NCBI GenBank assembly: GCA_024645155.1
Contig: JAHEGF010000019.1
Coordinates: 5,202-21,901, forward strand
Reading direction: 5' to 3'
Source of the DNA: Phyllobacteriaceae bacterium
Lineage (GTDB): Bacteria; Pseudomonadota; Alphaproteobacteria; Rhizobiales; Rhizobiaceae
DNA: 16,700 nucleotides
The notes beneath the pieces are model-generated. The model searched no databases. It had not been told where the DNA came from and saw only the letters and a list, made by a program, of their open reading frames with translations. Shown piece after piece: positions 8,006-15,743 of the stretch (position 1 is its first letter; every line of letters begins with the position of its first letter). Made by a program: the position numbers and the translations under genes.

Positions 8006-8760
8006 GATGCCTGTGTTCCAATTTGTCTCGAGATCAGGCGGCCAGCTTGTGCCGCCCGCAAGAAGGCGCCGCGGGATTGCGGTTCCTTCAGTCCACGCGG
8101 TTCATAAACGTGGCGTGTGAAAAAATAGCCGGTCAGCGCGAACGCTTCGTCAAGCGCCTGGTCGTCGGGCCGGATTCCCGATCCCCGCTGCAGGAAACGG
8201 GGCAGAGGCAGCAGCCTGTCTTTCCAGGCTTCCCCGGCTTCGACCGAGACAGCACGGCCGCTCTTTGGCGAGACAAATGCGAGATTGCCGGTGCTGCCGG
8301 TGGCAGCGCAGCGTTCCAGATCGAGACCGAACCCGAGTTCGTCGAGCATGGCAACCTCAAAGCGGACCAGAAGCTCGGCTGCCGCCGCCGGATCATCAAG
8401 CAGACCCAATGTGGCGGTCAAGACATCAAACAGGCGGCGATGCGGATCGCGCTCCGGCAAAAGGCGCAAATGGGCGGCGATGACCTGCAAACCATGCATG
8501 GCGACGGCACTGTCAAGCAGCCTGGCCGCGTTCATTGCCAATGGTTCGACCTGGTAGGTGCCGAGATGTTCGTCAAGGCGGGCGCGCCAGACCAAGTCGA
8601 CCTGATTTCCCGCTTGCAATACGGGGCGCATCCGCCGCGAGCGGCCACCACGCACCAGTCCGAGATGACGGCCGTGCTCAACGGTCATGCATTCGACGAT
8701 TGCGCTGGTTTCGCCGTGTCTGCGGGTTCCCAGTATGATTCCCTGATCATGCCATTCCAT
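8002..8760 (-). CDS. recO: DNA repair protein RecO
   Basis: A 252-residue RecO, the recombination mediator that works with RecF and RecR to load RecA on SSB-coated single-stranded DNA. The N-terminal OB-fold region begins MEWHDQGIILGTRRHGETSA, the form expected for alphaproteobacterial RecO. The basic stretch VRGGRSRRMRP lies near residues 36-46. The helical C-terminal domain contains CAATGSTGNLAFVSPKSGRA with a single Cys, so the four-Cys zinc finger of some RecO proteins is absent, as in many proteobacteria. A GTG at 8775 would add five residues; I chose the ATG at 8760 because it matches the usual family start. It lies 18 nt downstream of the era stop and overlaps the thioesterase start by 4 nt. 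Confidence 0.93.
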   Translation of the reverse strand: MEWHDQGIILGTRRHGETSAIVECMTVEHGRHLGLVRGGRSRRMRPVLQAGNQVDLVWRARLDEHLGTYQVEPLAMNAARLLDSAVAMHGLQVIAAHLRLLPERDPHRRLFDVLTATLGLLDDPAAAAELLVRFEVAMLDELGFGLDLERCAATGSTGNLAFVSPKSGRAVSVEAGEAWKDRLLPLPRFLQRGSGIRPDDQALDEAFALTGYFFTRHVYEPRGLKEPQSRGAFLRAAQAGRLISRQIGTQAS

Positions 8761-8778
8761 GACATGAACATTCACGTG

Positions 8779-9708
8779 TCAGGCGGGGAATTCAAGCCCC
8801 ATCTGGCGGTAGCGGTCCGGGTCGTCCCCCCAGTTTCCACGCACCTTGACAAACAGGAACAGGTGTACCGGCTGATCAAGCATTTCGGCTATCTCCAGCC
8901 GCGCCGCCCGGCCTATCGCCTTGATCGTTTCTCCCTTGTGACCGAGAACGATCTTTTTCTGGCTGTCACGTTCAATGTAGATGACCTGCTCGATACGTAC
9001 TGAACCATCCTTTTTTTCCTCCCATCGCTCTGTTTCAACGTGAGATGAATAGGGAAGCTCTTGGTGAAGCCGGAGATACAGTTTCTCACGGGTGATTTCG
9101 GCTGCAAGCCGGCGCACCGGAAGATCCGATATCTGGTCTTCCGGATAAAACCACGGCCCTTCCGGAACGGCATCTGCAAGCCAGGACAACAGGTCCTGGC
9201 AACCCGAACCGGTCAGCGCCGATATCATGAATGTCCTGGTGAAATCGCCAAGCCCATTGGCTTCGGCGGCCAATGCCAGCAAAGTCTCGCGCTTGACCGT
9301 ATCAATCTTGTTGAGTGCCAGAACCTTGGGCTGCTTGATCGCCACCAGCGTCTCGAGCATGGTGCGTGTGTCGTCACCAAGGCCGCGTTCCGCATCGACC
9401 AGTGCCACGACCAGGTCGGCGTCGCGGGCCCCGCCCCATGCAGTTGTGACCATTGCCCGGTCGAGCCTGCGCCTGGGCTTGAAAATGCCCGGTGTGTCGA
9501 CAAACACGATTTGCGAACGCCCGGTAACCGCAATGCCGCGAATGATCGAGCGTGTGGTCTGCACCTTATGGGTGACAATCGAAACCTTGCTGCCAACAAG
9601 CTGGTTGAGCAGAGTCGACTTGCCGGCGTTGGGAACTCCAATCAGGGCAACAAAACCGGCCCTGGTCGGCAAGGTCGGCGAACCGGATTCACCCATTTTC
9701 ATTCCCAT
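8779..9708 (-). CDS. era: GTPase Era
   Basis: Era is an essential GTPase that binds 16S rRNA and assists 30S subunit maturation. The GTPase domain shows G1 GVPNAGKST (residues 24-32), G3 DTPG (71-74), G4 NKID (133-136) and G5 SAL. The C-terminal KH RNA-binding domain carries VLGHKGETIK around residue 256. Length of 309 residues is normal. In-frame ATGs occur at 9708, 9702 and 9696. I take 9708, which has GGA at suitable spacing, although 9696 is also preceded by GGA. A start further upstream at 9783 would add an atypical basic extension inside rnc. The gene overlaps the 3' end of rnc by 8-20 nt depending on the start, in a frame shared with neither neighbour, consistent with translational coupling. 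Confidence 0.95.
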   Translation of the reverse strand: MGMKMGESGSPTLPTRAGFVALIGVPNAGKSTLLNQLVGSKVSIVTHKVQTTRSIIRGIAVTGRSQIVFVDTPGIFKPRRRLDRAMVTTAWGGARDADLVVALVDAERGLGDDTRTMLETLVAIKQPKVLALNKIDTVKRETLLALAAEANGLGDFTRTFMISALTGSGCQDLLSWLADAVPEGPWFYPEDQISDLPVRRLAAEITREKLYLRLHQELPYSSHVETERWEEKKDGSVRIEQVIYIERDSQKKIVLGHKGETIKAIGRAARLEIAEMLDQPVHLFLFVKVRGNWGDDPDRYRQMGLEFPA

Positions 9709-10414
9709 CGGCGTTCCAGACATTCTCGCGCAACAGGATCTGTTCGGCCGCCGCCTGCTCGGCTTCCCGTTTTGAGCGGCCACGCGCTGTCGCAGGCGCG
9801 GCCCCCTCCGCTATCACCGTGACGGTAAAAAGCGGTTCATGGTCGGGGCCCTCGCGACGAATAACATCATACTCCGGCGCTTTTGCGCCGTTGCGATGCG
9901 CCCATTCCTGCAACTCGGTTTTGGCATCGCGGCGTGCTGGACCTGCCGCCTCGGCAAGCGGTTTCCAATGACGTTGGATGACCGGGCGCACGGCAGCCAG
10001 TCCGCCTTCAATATAGATTGCCGCGATCAACGCCTCGAGTGCATCGGCGCGCAGGTTGGTGCCTTTGCGGCCCCGCGTCGACTTGACATCGCTGCCGGTG
10101 CGGATAATCCCGTCTAGACCAATATCGCCGCCGATCACTGAAAGTGTCTGGGCGTTCACCAGCGCATTCAGGCGCACCGAAAGCTCGCCCTCGTTGGCAT
10201 CCGGGAAAAGTTCGAAAAGCAATTCGGCAACTGCAAGGCCCAATACCCGGTCACCGAGGAACTCTAGCCGCTCGTAATCAAAGCCGTGCTGCGCACGCGC
10301 CGAAGCGTGGGTCAGCGCGCGATCAAGCAGTTCAGTGTTTAAAAAGCGGTAGCCGAGACGCTCTGCGAGCGTTTCCGCGAGGGCATTGACCTGTCTGCCG
10401 GCCGAGGTGCCCAT
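9689..10414 (-). CDS. rnc: Ribonuclease III
   Basis: A 241-residue RNase III, the double-strand-specific endonuclease that processes the rRNA precursor and some mRNAs and sRNA duplexes. The signature ERLEFLGDRVL gives Glu48, Glu51 and Asp55, and the second acidic pair is Asp124/Glu127 in DALEALIAAIY. These correspond to the four catalytic acids of the E. coli enzyme. A C-terminal double-stranded-RNA-binding domain begins near DAKTELQEWAHR (residue 163) and includes the GRSKREAEQAAAEQIL helix. The frame is open further upstream, but the ATG at 10414 fits the family length and overlaps the lepB stop by one base (TGATG). The rnc-era pair is widely conserved and links rRNA processing to 30S assembly. 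Confidence 0.95.
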   Translation of the reverse strand: MGTSAGRQVNALAETLAERLGYRFLNTELLDRALTHASARAQHGFDYERLEFLGDRVLGLAVAELLFELFPDANEGELSVRLNALVNAQTLSVIGGDIGLDGIIRTGSDVKSTRGRKGTNLRADALEALIAAIYIEGGLAAVRPVIQRHWKPLAEAAGPARRDAKTELQEWAHRNGAKAPEYDVIRREGPDHEPLFTVTVIAEGAAPATARGRSKREAEQAAAEQILLRENVWNADGNENG

Positions 10415-11166
10415 CAGTTGACCCAGGTAAAGATCCGCGAACCGCGTACGTCGCCCGGCCACTTCCATATTTCGATCGGGCTAGTGCCGTCGGCAATGGA
10501 AAAGAAGATTGCATTGGCCCGACCGACAAAATTTTCAAGCGGCACGAAGCCAACATTGGAAAAACGGCTGTCAGTCGAGTTGTCGCGGTTGTCACCCATC
10601 ATAAAGAAATGTCCTTCCGGAACGACGAACTCCCGGGTGTTATCGCTCAATCCCGTGGGGGTCAGGTCAAGAGTGTCGTAGCTGACGCCGTTTGGCAGGG
10701 TTTCGCGAAAGACATCAACGGGGTGGTTCTCTTCGGTGATGTCGAAATTGTCGATCTGGCCAACCTTTTCCCGTTTGACGGGGACATCGTTGATATGAAG
10801 GACCCCGTCGCGCATCTGAATGCGGTCGCCTGGAAGGCCGATCACCCGTTTGATGTAGTCGATGCGCGGATCGCGCGGAAGCTTGAATACCGCGACATCG
10901 CCGCGCTCCGGGTCGGATCCCCATATGCGGCCGGAAAAAATATTCGGAGAAAACGGCAGGGAGTTTTTTGAATAGCCGTAGGCCCATTTCGTGACGAACA
11001 GGTAGTCGCCTTCCAGAAGGGTCGGACGCATCGAACCTGACGGGATGGAGAATGGCTGGAACAGCAGGGAGCGTATGACAATAGCAATCAGGACAGCCTG
11101 AATGATGACGCTGATAACCTCACCTATGCCGCCAGACTTTTTTTCGGTTTTTTCGGCCACGTTCAT
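10414..11166 (-). CDS. lepB: Signal peptidase I
   Basis: A 250-residue type I signal peptidase, an inner-membrane serine protease that removes signal peptides from exported proteins. One N-terminal membrane segment (VISVIIQAVLIAIVIRSLLF) anchors it. The catalytic Ser is Ser45 in IPSGSMRPTL and the general-base Lys is Lys106 in YIKRVIGLPGD. The later conserved box GHFFMMGDNRDNSTDSR is present. The ATG at 11166 is preceded by GCGAGGAAAAT, a good ribosome-binding site, so I prefer it to upstream GTG/ATG codons at 11229 and 11196. With only one clear membrane segment, the catalytic domain should face the periplasm. It lies 94 nt after acpS and overlaps rnc by one base. Confidence 0.95.
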   Translation of the reverse strand: MNVAEKTEKKSGGIGEVISVIIQAVLIAIVIRSLLFQPFSIPSGSMRPTLLEGDYLFVTKWAYGYSKNSLPFSPNIFSGRIWGSDPERGDVAVFKLPRDPRIDYIKRVIGLPGDRIQMRDGVLHINDVPVKREKVGQIDNFDITEENHPVDVFRETLPNGVSYDTLDLTPTGLSDNTREFVVPEGHFFMMGDNRDNSTDSRFSNVGFVPLENFVGRANAIFFSIADGTSPIEIWKWPGDVRGSRIFTWVN

Positions 11167-11260
11167 ATTTTCCTCGCTGAATTTCGCATTCCTCATAGCG
11201 GCTTGCGCGCCCGGGGGCAACGCGCGCACGCATTCAATTCAACCAACCGGAAAACTGCGT

Positions 11261-11668
11261 TCAGTTCGTGGCAGCTGGAATTGCCTCTATGACGACAAAT
11301 GCTTGCGCTAGCGGGAAATCATCGGTGATTGTCACATGAATGACCGGTGCATGCCCGTCGGGCATAATCAGTGCCAGGTGTCTGGCAGCACCATTTGTCA
11401 AATTCATTGTCGGCTTGCCACCCGGCAGATTGACCACGCCCATGTCGCGCCAGAACACGCCCCTCGATATCCCAGTTCCAAGCGCTTTCGAACAGGCTTC
11501 CTTTGCAGCGAACCGTTTTGCATAGGATGCCGCACGCTGCTTGCGCCTCTCGGATTTGATTTGTTCGATCTCTGTGAAAACCCGTTCGACGAACCGGTCG
11601 CCGAACCGTTCCAGTGAGCGTTCGATACGCCGGATATCTATAAGATCGCTGCCAAGGCCAATGATCAT
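11261..11668 (-). CDS. acpS: Holo-[acyl-carrier-protein] synthase
   Basis: A 135-residue AcpS, which transfers 4'-phosphopantetheine from CoA to the serine of apo-ACP and so activates fatty-acid synthesis. The N-terminal motif IIGLGSDLIDIRRIER contains metal-binding Asp8. The second motif KRFAAKEACSKALGTG contains Glu57 and Lys61. Length and composition are typical of this trimeric cytosolic enzyme. The ATG overlaps the DUF2062 stop by 4 nt (ATGA) and has no good ribosome-binding site of its own, so translation is probably coupled. The acpS-lepB-rnc-era order is conserved through many alphaproteobacteria, some of which carry pdxJ just before it; pdxJ is absent here. Confidence 0.95.
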   Translation of the reverse strand: MIIGLGSDLIDIRRIERSLERFGDRFVERVFTEIEQIKSERRKQRAASYAKRFAAKEACSKALGTGISRGVFWRDMGVVNLPGGKPTMNLTNGAARHLALIMPDGHAPVIHVTITDDFPLAQAFVVIEAIPAATN

Positions 11669-12273
11669 GATCTAAGTGCCGCGTTACCTTTCATGGCATC
11701 GTTTCTTTGTTGGCGCAGCGCCCGCCGCTTTGCACGTTGGGTCAGGAGCTTGCGCCGCTTTTCGCGAAACGCCATTGTTGCCCATCGTGTCAGGATATAA
11801 AATGCCAGAGCAAACACAATGCCGATCGGAACCGCACCAATTGTCATCGGTTTGATTACCGGCTCCCACAACTGCAAAAAGTCCATGTGCCAAAGCGTTC
11901 GGCCAAGATCGATCGGAGCGCCCTCTCCGGTAATGCTGCCGGTCATGAGAAACCGGCCGGTCTCCAGCGTTGCTCCCCAGATAAAGGGGAAAGTTACCGG
12001 ATTTCCAACGCCGGTTCCAAATGCAGCGGCAAGAACATTGCCGGCGATCGCATATGAAATAACCGCCGCTATGATAAAATGGAATCCTAGGAATGGCGTG
12101 AATGATGCAAAGACGCCGGCAGCCACACCGGCTGCAACGGCATGCGGGGTGGCATGCAGGCGCAGAACACGCTTGGTAAAGTATCGCAGCGATCGGGCAA
12201 ACGAACGGCGCGGCCACAGGAATGTGCGGATTCGCTCCTTGAAGTCGGCTGGTTTGCGTCGCCTGAAAAGCAT
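11665..12273 (-). CDS. DUF2062 membrane protein
   Basis: A 202-residue protein matching DUF2062 (COG3216); function unknown. After a basic N-terminus (MLFRRRKPADFKERIR) there are about three hydrophobic segments. The family hallmark runs HAVAAGVAAGVFASFTPFLG (residues 44-63), followed by a Gly/Asn/Pro-rich GTGVGNPVTFPFIWG motif at 86-100. The C-terminal 35 residues are strongly basic (REKRRKLLTQRAKRRALRQQ), suggesting a cytoplasmic tail that may touch nucleic acid or phospholipid head groups. AGGACGAGTAA before the ATG is a good ribosome-binding site. It follows pyrE after 131 nt and overlaps acpS by 4 nt. In many Hyphomicrobiales it occupies this same place, so it is probably a core membrane protein. 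Confidence 0.88.
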   Translation of the reverse strand: MLFRRRKPADFKERIRTFLWPRRSFARSLRYFTKRVLRLHATPHAVAAGVAAGVFASFTPFLGFHFIIAAVISYAIAGNVLAAAFGTGVGNPVTFPFIWGATLETGRFLMTGSITGEGAPIDLGRTLWHMDFLQLWEPVIKPMTIGAVPIGIVFALAFYILTRWATMAFREKRRKLLTQRAKRRALRQQRNDAMKGNAALRS

Positions 12274-12404
12274 TTACTCGTCCTAGCAGAATAACGCCGG
12301 CATCCGCTAGCGCACCTTAAGTCGAAATGTTCCGCATTACCGGTTAAATTTTGCTTTGAGTTTCAGCAAGATGTGGAAAAAGTATGACGCGGGAAAATCG
12401 CCTG

Positions 12405-12983
12405 TCACAGGTTCCTGCTTCCGGGTTTCACGGGTGGTAATGCGGCCAGTTCCGGAGGCAGGCGGTCTGCCGGATAAGCGGGAATTTCGTACTCGGCCAA
12501 TGCAATCAGCGGCACGCCTACATCAGCGTTGCCTGCAGAGCGGTCAACGATGCAAGCCGCTGCGGCAACCTCGACGCCAATCGCATTCATGCAGTCAACT
12601 GTCTCGCGGATCGACAATCCTGTCGTGACGATATCCTCCACGACAACCACGCGCGATCCCGGCGCGACTTCAAAACGCCGCAGACTGAACTTTCCGTCGA
12701 CCCTCTCGACCCAGATTGCCGGCGGACCCAGATGCCTGGAGGTTTCATATGCCGGGATGATGCCGCCAACAGCCGGGCCGACGACATAGTCGATCTTGCC
12801 GGGCACTTCGCTACCTATCTTTTCGGCTAGCGCCTTGCACAGTTTTTCAGTTTTATCCGGATACATGAAAACGCGTGCTTTCTGCAGGAAAACGGGGCTT
12901 CTCAATCCGGACGTCAAGATGAAATGGCCTTCCAGGATTGCCTTCGCGTCGCGGAAGATCGACAATACCTCATCCGTATTCAT
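12405..12983 (-). CDS. pyrE: Orotate phosphoribosyltransferase
   Basis: A 192-residue OPRTase that joins orotate to PRPP to make OMP, the fifth step of pyrimidine synthesis. The PRPP-binding motif VVVVEDIVTTG is at residues 112-122. The conserved GPAVGGIIPAYE (69-80) and N-terminal GHFILTSGLRSP (19-30) are also present. AAGGA lies 7 nt before the ATG at 12983. The gene begins 10 nt after the rsh stop, so it is almost certainly co-transcribed with rsh. No leader-peptide attenuator like that of enterobacterial pyrE could fit in this gap. The domain is complete and the length falls within the short OPRTase group common in alphaproteobacteria. Confidence 0.94.
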   Translation of the reverse strand: MNTDEVLSIFRDAKAILEGHFILTSGLRSPVFLQKARVFMYPDKTEKLCKALAEKIGSEVPGKIDYVVGPAVGGIIPAYETSRHLGPPAIWVERVDGKFSLRRFEVAPGSRVVVVEDIVTTGLSIRETVDCMNAIGVEVAAAACIVDRSAGNADVGVPLIALAEYEIPAYPADRLPPELAALPPVKPGSRNL

Positions 12984-12993
12984 ACATTTTTCC

Positions 12994-15222
12994 TTATCCG
13001 TTTACGCGCCGGGCGCTGTTTACCGATCCGATGTTGCGCAATTGCCCAAGCAGCCGGTTGAGGTGCTTGAGGTCCCAGACCTCAAGATCGATCTGCATTT
13101 CGGTGAAATCCGGCGCAGTGCGGACCATCGACAGGGAATGGATGTTGGCGTCGTTGGCGGCGATCACTTCCGTAATTTCAGCAAGGGAGCCCGGTTCGTT
13201 GATTGCGGTCACATTGATCCGCGCACCAAAACGTTCCTTCCTGTCGGGGTCGGTATCCCAGCGGACATCAATCCACCGGTCCGGCTGGTCGTCGTAAGCA
13301 GTCAGTGCGGGCGACTGTATCGGATATATGGTAATGCCCGAACCCGGCTGCACTATGCCGACAATACGGTCGCCGGGAACAGCCCCTTCCGGCGCAAACC
13401 GAACCGGAAGATCGTCACTTGCGCCACGGATCGGCAACGCGGCTTCCTGCTTCTTGTGGCGGTCCTTGCGCGACGATCCGCGCCCCGGGATGCGGAAAAT
13501 CATGCCCGCCGCATTTCTAAGATTGAACCAGCCTTCGTCACGCGTTGCCTTGGGCGTTGCCGCGCGTTCCTCCTGATGTTCGGGATAGACTGCGCGCAGG
13601 ACATCTTGCGACGGCAATTCGCCACGCCCAACTGCCGTCAGAACATCATCGACGTCCTTGCGTGCCAGGCGGTGCAGGACGGCCTTCAGCTTGTCCTTGT
13701 CGAATGGTTTTTCTGCCCGGTCGAAGGAGCGTTCGAGGATGCGCATGCCAAGGCCAGAAAACTGCTTGCGAAGTGCTGCTTTCGTGGCACGGCGAATGGC
13801 CGAGCGTGCCTTGCCGGTAACGACAACAGATTCCCAGGCCGATGGTGGTACCTGCGTCTTTGAGCGCACGATTTCCACCTCGTCGCCGTTTTTCAGTTCA
13901 GTGATCAGCGGCATGATGCGTCCATTGACCTTGGCACCGACACAGGTATCGCCGACATCGGTGTGAACGGCATAAGCAAAATCGATCGGCGTCGCACCCC
14001 GCGGCAATGCTATCAAGCGGCCCTTGGGCGTAAAACAAAATACCTGATCGTGGAACAATTCGAGTTTGGTATTGTCGAGGAAATCTTCCGGATTATCCCC
14101 TTCGGCCAGGGATTCGATGGTCCGGCGGAGCCAGGCATAGGCATTTGTTTCCCGGATGGCATCGGGGTTGCGGGCGGTGTATCCGCTGCCATTATCCTTG
14201 TAGAGTGAATGGGCGGCGACGCCGTAGTCAGCGACACGATGCATGTCCTCGCTGCGTATCTGCAGCTCGACCCGCTGGCGCGACGGCCCGACGATCGTCG
14301 TGTGGATCGATCGGTAGTCATTCTGTTTGGGCGTTGAAATATAGTCCTTGAAACGACCCGGTACCGTATTCCAGTTGGTATGGATCACACCCAGGGCGCG
14401 GTAGCAGTCTTCGGCAGTGGGTACGACAATGCGGAATCCGAATATGTCTGATAACTGCTCGAATGACAGCGCCTTTGCTTCCATCTTGCGGAAAACGGAC
14501 CAAGGCTTCTTTTGCCTGCTTTCAACCTTGGCAGTGATTCCCTTTTTCTCAAACAAATCGGAAAGAGCCGTCTCTATCTCGGCGACAATGCCCGAGTTTT
14601 TCTCCTGCAGTTCGCGCAGCCTTTCGGTAACCGTCCGGTGGGCTTCGGGATTGAGCGTACGAAATGCGAGTTCTTCCAGCTCTTCACGCATGCCCTGCAT
14701 ACCCATGCGGCCGGCCAGCGGCGCATAGATATCCATTGTTTCCTCCGCGATACGCTCGCGCTTGTCGGGCGGGACATGTTCAAGTGTGCGCATGTTGTGC
14801 AGACGATCCGCCAGCTTGACGAGAAGAACGCGGATGTCGTCCGAAATCGCAAGCAGAAGCTTGCGCAGGTTTTCAGCCTGTGCCGCCTTCTTGGACACCA
14901 GGTCGAGCTTGTCGATCTTGGTCAGACCCTCGACCAGCTTGCCCGTCTCGGGTCCGAACATCTCGTCGATTTCCTGGCGTGTGGCGGATGTGTCCTCAAT
15001 GGTGTCATGCAGCAGCGCCACTGCGATTGTCGCCTCGTCGAGATGCATGTCCGTTAGAATTGCGGCAACTTCGAGCGGGTGCGAGAAATAGGGGTCGCCA
15101 GACGCACGGGTCTGATGGCCGTGTTTCTGCATCGAATAAACGTAGGCCTTGTTGAGCAGCGCCTCGTCAACATCGGGCTTGTAGCGTTGGACACGCTCCA
15201 CAAGCTCATACTGACGCATCAT
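12994..15222 (-). CDS. rsh: Bifunctional (p)ppGpp synthetase/hydrolase Rsh (RelA/SpoT)
   Basis: A 742-residue long RelA/SpoT homologue, normally the only stringent-response enzyme of this type in Hyphomicrobiales. It makes and degrades (p)ppGpp in response to starvation. The N-terminal HD hydrolase is intact: His48 in YFSHPLE, His72-Asp73 in LLHDTIEDT. The synthetase domain (about 235-345) has the KDYISTPKQNDYRSIHT core. The TGS domain is near 388-450 (FTPKGRLIALPRGATPIDFA), and an ACT domain ends the protein (about 668-740). The zinc-finger-like region before ACT (APEGAVPGDRIVG) lacks the usual Cys pair. The HD residues predict both activities. GGAG lies 7 nt before the ATG at 15222; a second ATG follows directly. 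Confidence 0.95.
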   Translation of the reverse strand: MMRQYELVERVQRYKPDVDEALLNKAYVYSMQKHGHQTRASGDPYFSHPLEVAAILTDMHLDEATIAVALLHDTIEDTSATRQEIDEMFGPETGKLVEGLTKIDKLDLVSKKAAQAENLRKLLLAISDDIRVLLVKLADRLHNMRTLEHVPPDKRERIAEETMDIYAPLAGRMGMQGMREELEELAFRTLNPEAHRTVTERLRELQEKNSGIVAEIETALSDLFEKKGITAKVESRQKKPWSVFRKMEAKALSFEQLSDIFGFRIVVPTAEDCYRALGVIHTNWNTVPGRFKDYISTPKQNDYRSIHTTIVGPSRQRVELQIRSEDMHRVADYGVAAHSLYKDNGSGYTARNPDAIRETNAYAWLRRTIESLAEGDNPEDFLDNTKLELFHDQVFCFTPKGRLIALPRGATPIDFAYAVHTDVGDTCVGAKVNGRIMPLITELKNGDEVEIVRSKTQVPPSAWESVVVTGKARSAIRRATKAALRKQFSGLGMRILERSFDRAEKPFDKDKLKAVLHRLARKDVDDVLTAVGRGELPSQDVLRAVYPEHQEERAATPKATRDEGWFNLRNAAGMIFRIPGRGSSRKDRHKKQEAALPIRGASDDLPVRFAPEGAVPGDRIVGIVQPGSGITIYPIQSPALTAYDDQPDRWIDVRWDTDPDRKERFGARINVTAINEPGSLAEITEVIAANDANIHSLSMVRTAPDFTEMQIDLEVWDLKHLNRLLGQLRNIGSVNSARRVNG

Positions 15223-15250
15223 CGGCCGGCTCCGCAGAAAACGTGCTGGT

Positions 15251-15289
15251 AAAAATCAATCATGCGCCGCACATAATGCACGACGCATG
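15251..15289 (-). terminator. Strong hairpin plus T-run between rpoZ and rsh
   Basis: On the minus strand, CATGCGTCGTGCA (15289-15277) can pair with TGTGCGGCGCATG (15273-15261) around a TTA loop. This gives a 13-pair stem with three G-U pairs. ATTGATTTTT follows, with five T residues at 15255-15251. It looks like an intrinsic terminator behind rpoZ or an attenuator in the rsh leader, ending only about 38 nt before the rsh ATG. On the plus strand there is no T-run, so it has polarity. Terminator activity is inferred. Confidence 0.55.
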
Positions 15290-15341
15290 ACAAAGATAGT
15301 TACGAATAGCGCCCTGCGATAGGCCTGTAACGTCCAATGGG

Positions 15342-15743
15342 CTAGAAATCGTCACCTTTTTCCGGCGCAACCAGTCCCTCAATGCCGGCCAAAAGCTCAT
15401 CTTCAGACATGCGATCGAAATTGGGGGCATCTTCCTGCTGGTTGTCAGCAGATTCCGGAGACGCAGAATCGCCCTGGCTGATAAGTTCCGGCTCATCTGC
15501 TTCGGGCTCGTCGACTTCGACATGTTTCTGCAGCGAATGGATGAGATCTTCGCGCAGATCACCCGGTGAAAGCGTCTCTTCTGCGATTTCACGAAGTGCG
15601 ACGACAGGGTTCTTGTCGTTGTCACGATCAATCGTGATATCTGCGCCCTGCGAAACCAGGCGGGCACGATGCGCTGCCAACAATACGAGATCAAATCGGT
15701 TGTCGACCTTGTCAATACAATCTTCAACGGTAACGCGGGCCAT
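15342..15743 (-). CDS. rpoZ: RNA polymerase omega subunit
   Basis: A 133-residue omega subunit, which helps fold and latch the beta' subunit of RNA polymerase. The conserved core is MARVTVEDCIDKVDNRFDLV, followed by LLAAHRARLVSQGA and NPVVALREIAEET (residues 46-57). After residue 75 comes an acidic, low-complexity linker, and then a second short helix-like motif, RMSEDELLAGIEGL (111-124). Omega with such an extended tail is usual in this order, while E. coli omega is shorter. The ATG is preceded by AAAGGGGCAGTCC. A promoter fits just upstream (15787-15815). It heads the cluster that continues with rsh, as in many proteobacteria. Confidence 0.95.
   Translation of the reverse strand: MARVTVEDCIDKVDNRFDLVLLAAHRARLVSQGADITIDRDNDKNPVVALREIAEETLSPGDLREDLIHSLQKHVEVDEPEADEPELISQGDSASPESADNQQEDAPNFDRMSEDELLAGIEGLVAPEKGDDF

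Noticed and set aside
8023..9003. A 326-codon plus-strand frame opposite recO and era
   Set aside because: The opposite strand carries full RecO and Era motifs. The translation is low in hydrophobic order and has no recognisable motif.
9709..9783. A longer Era with 25 extra N-terminal residues
   Set aside because: The extension (rich in Arg and Cys) lies inside rnc and does not resemble Era N-termini. The ATG cluster at 9696-9708 suits the family length.
11204..11228. TGCGCGC/GCGCGCA inverted repeat between acpS and lepB
   Set aside because: A seven-pair stem with an 11-base loop is possible, but no T-run follows on the minus strand and GC-rich repeats of this size arise easily by chance.
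12341..12369. Promoter for the DUF2062-acpS-lepB block
   Set aside because: The -35-like TTGCTG is acceptable, but the -10-like TAACCG matches too poorly to list as a feature.
12796..13863. A 355-codon open frame on the plus strand across pyrE and rsh
   Set aside because: It lies opposite clearly conserved pyrE and rsh, its translation shows no domain, and long antisense frames are common in GC-rich coding DNA.
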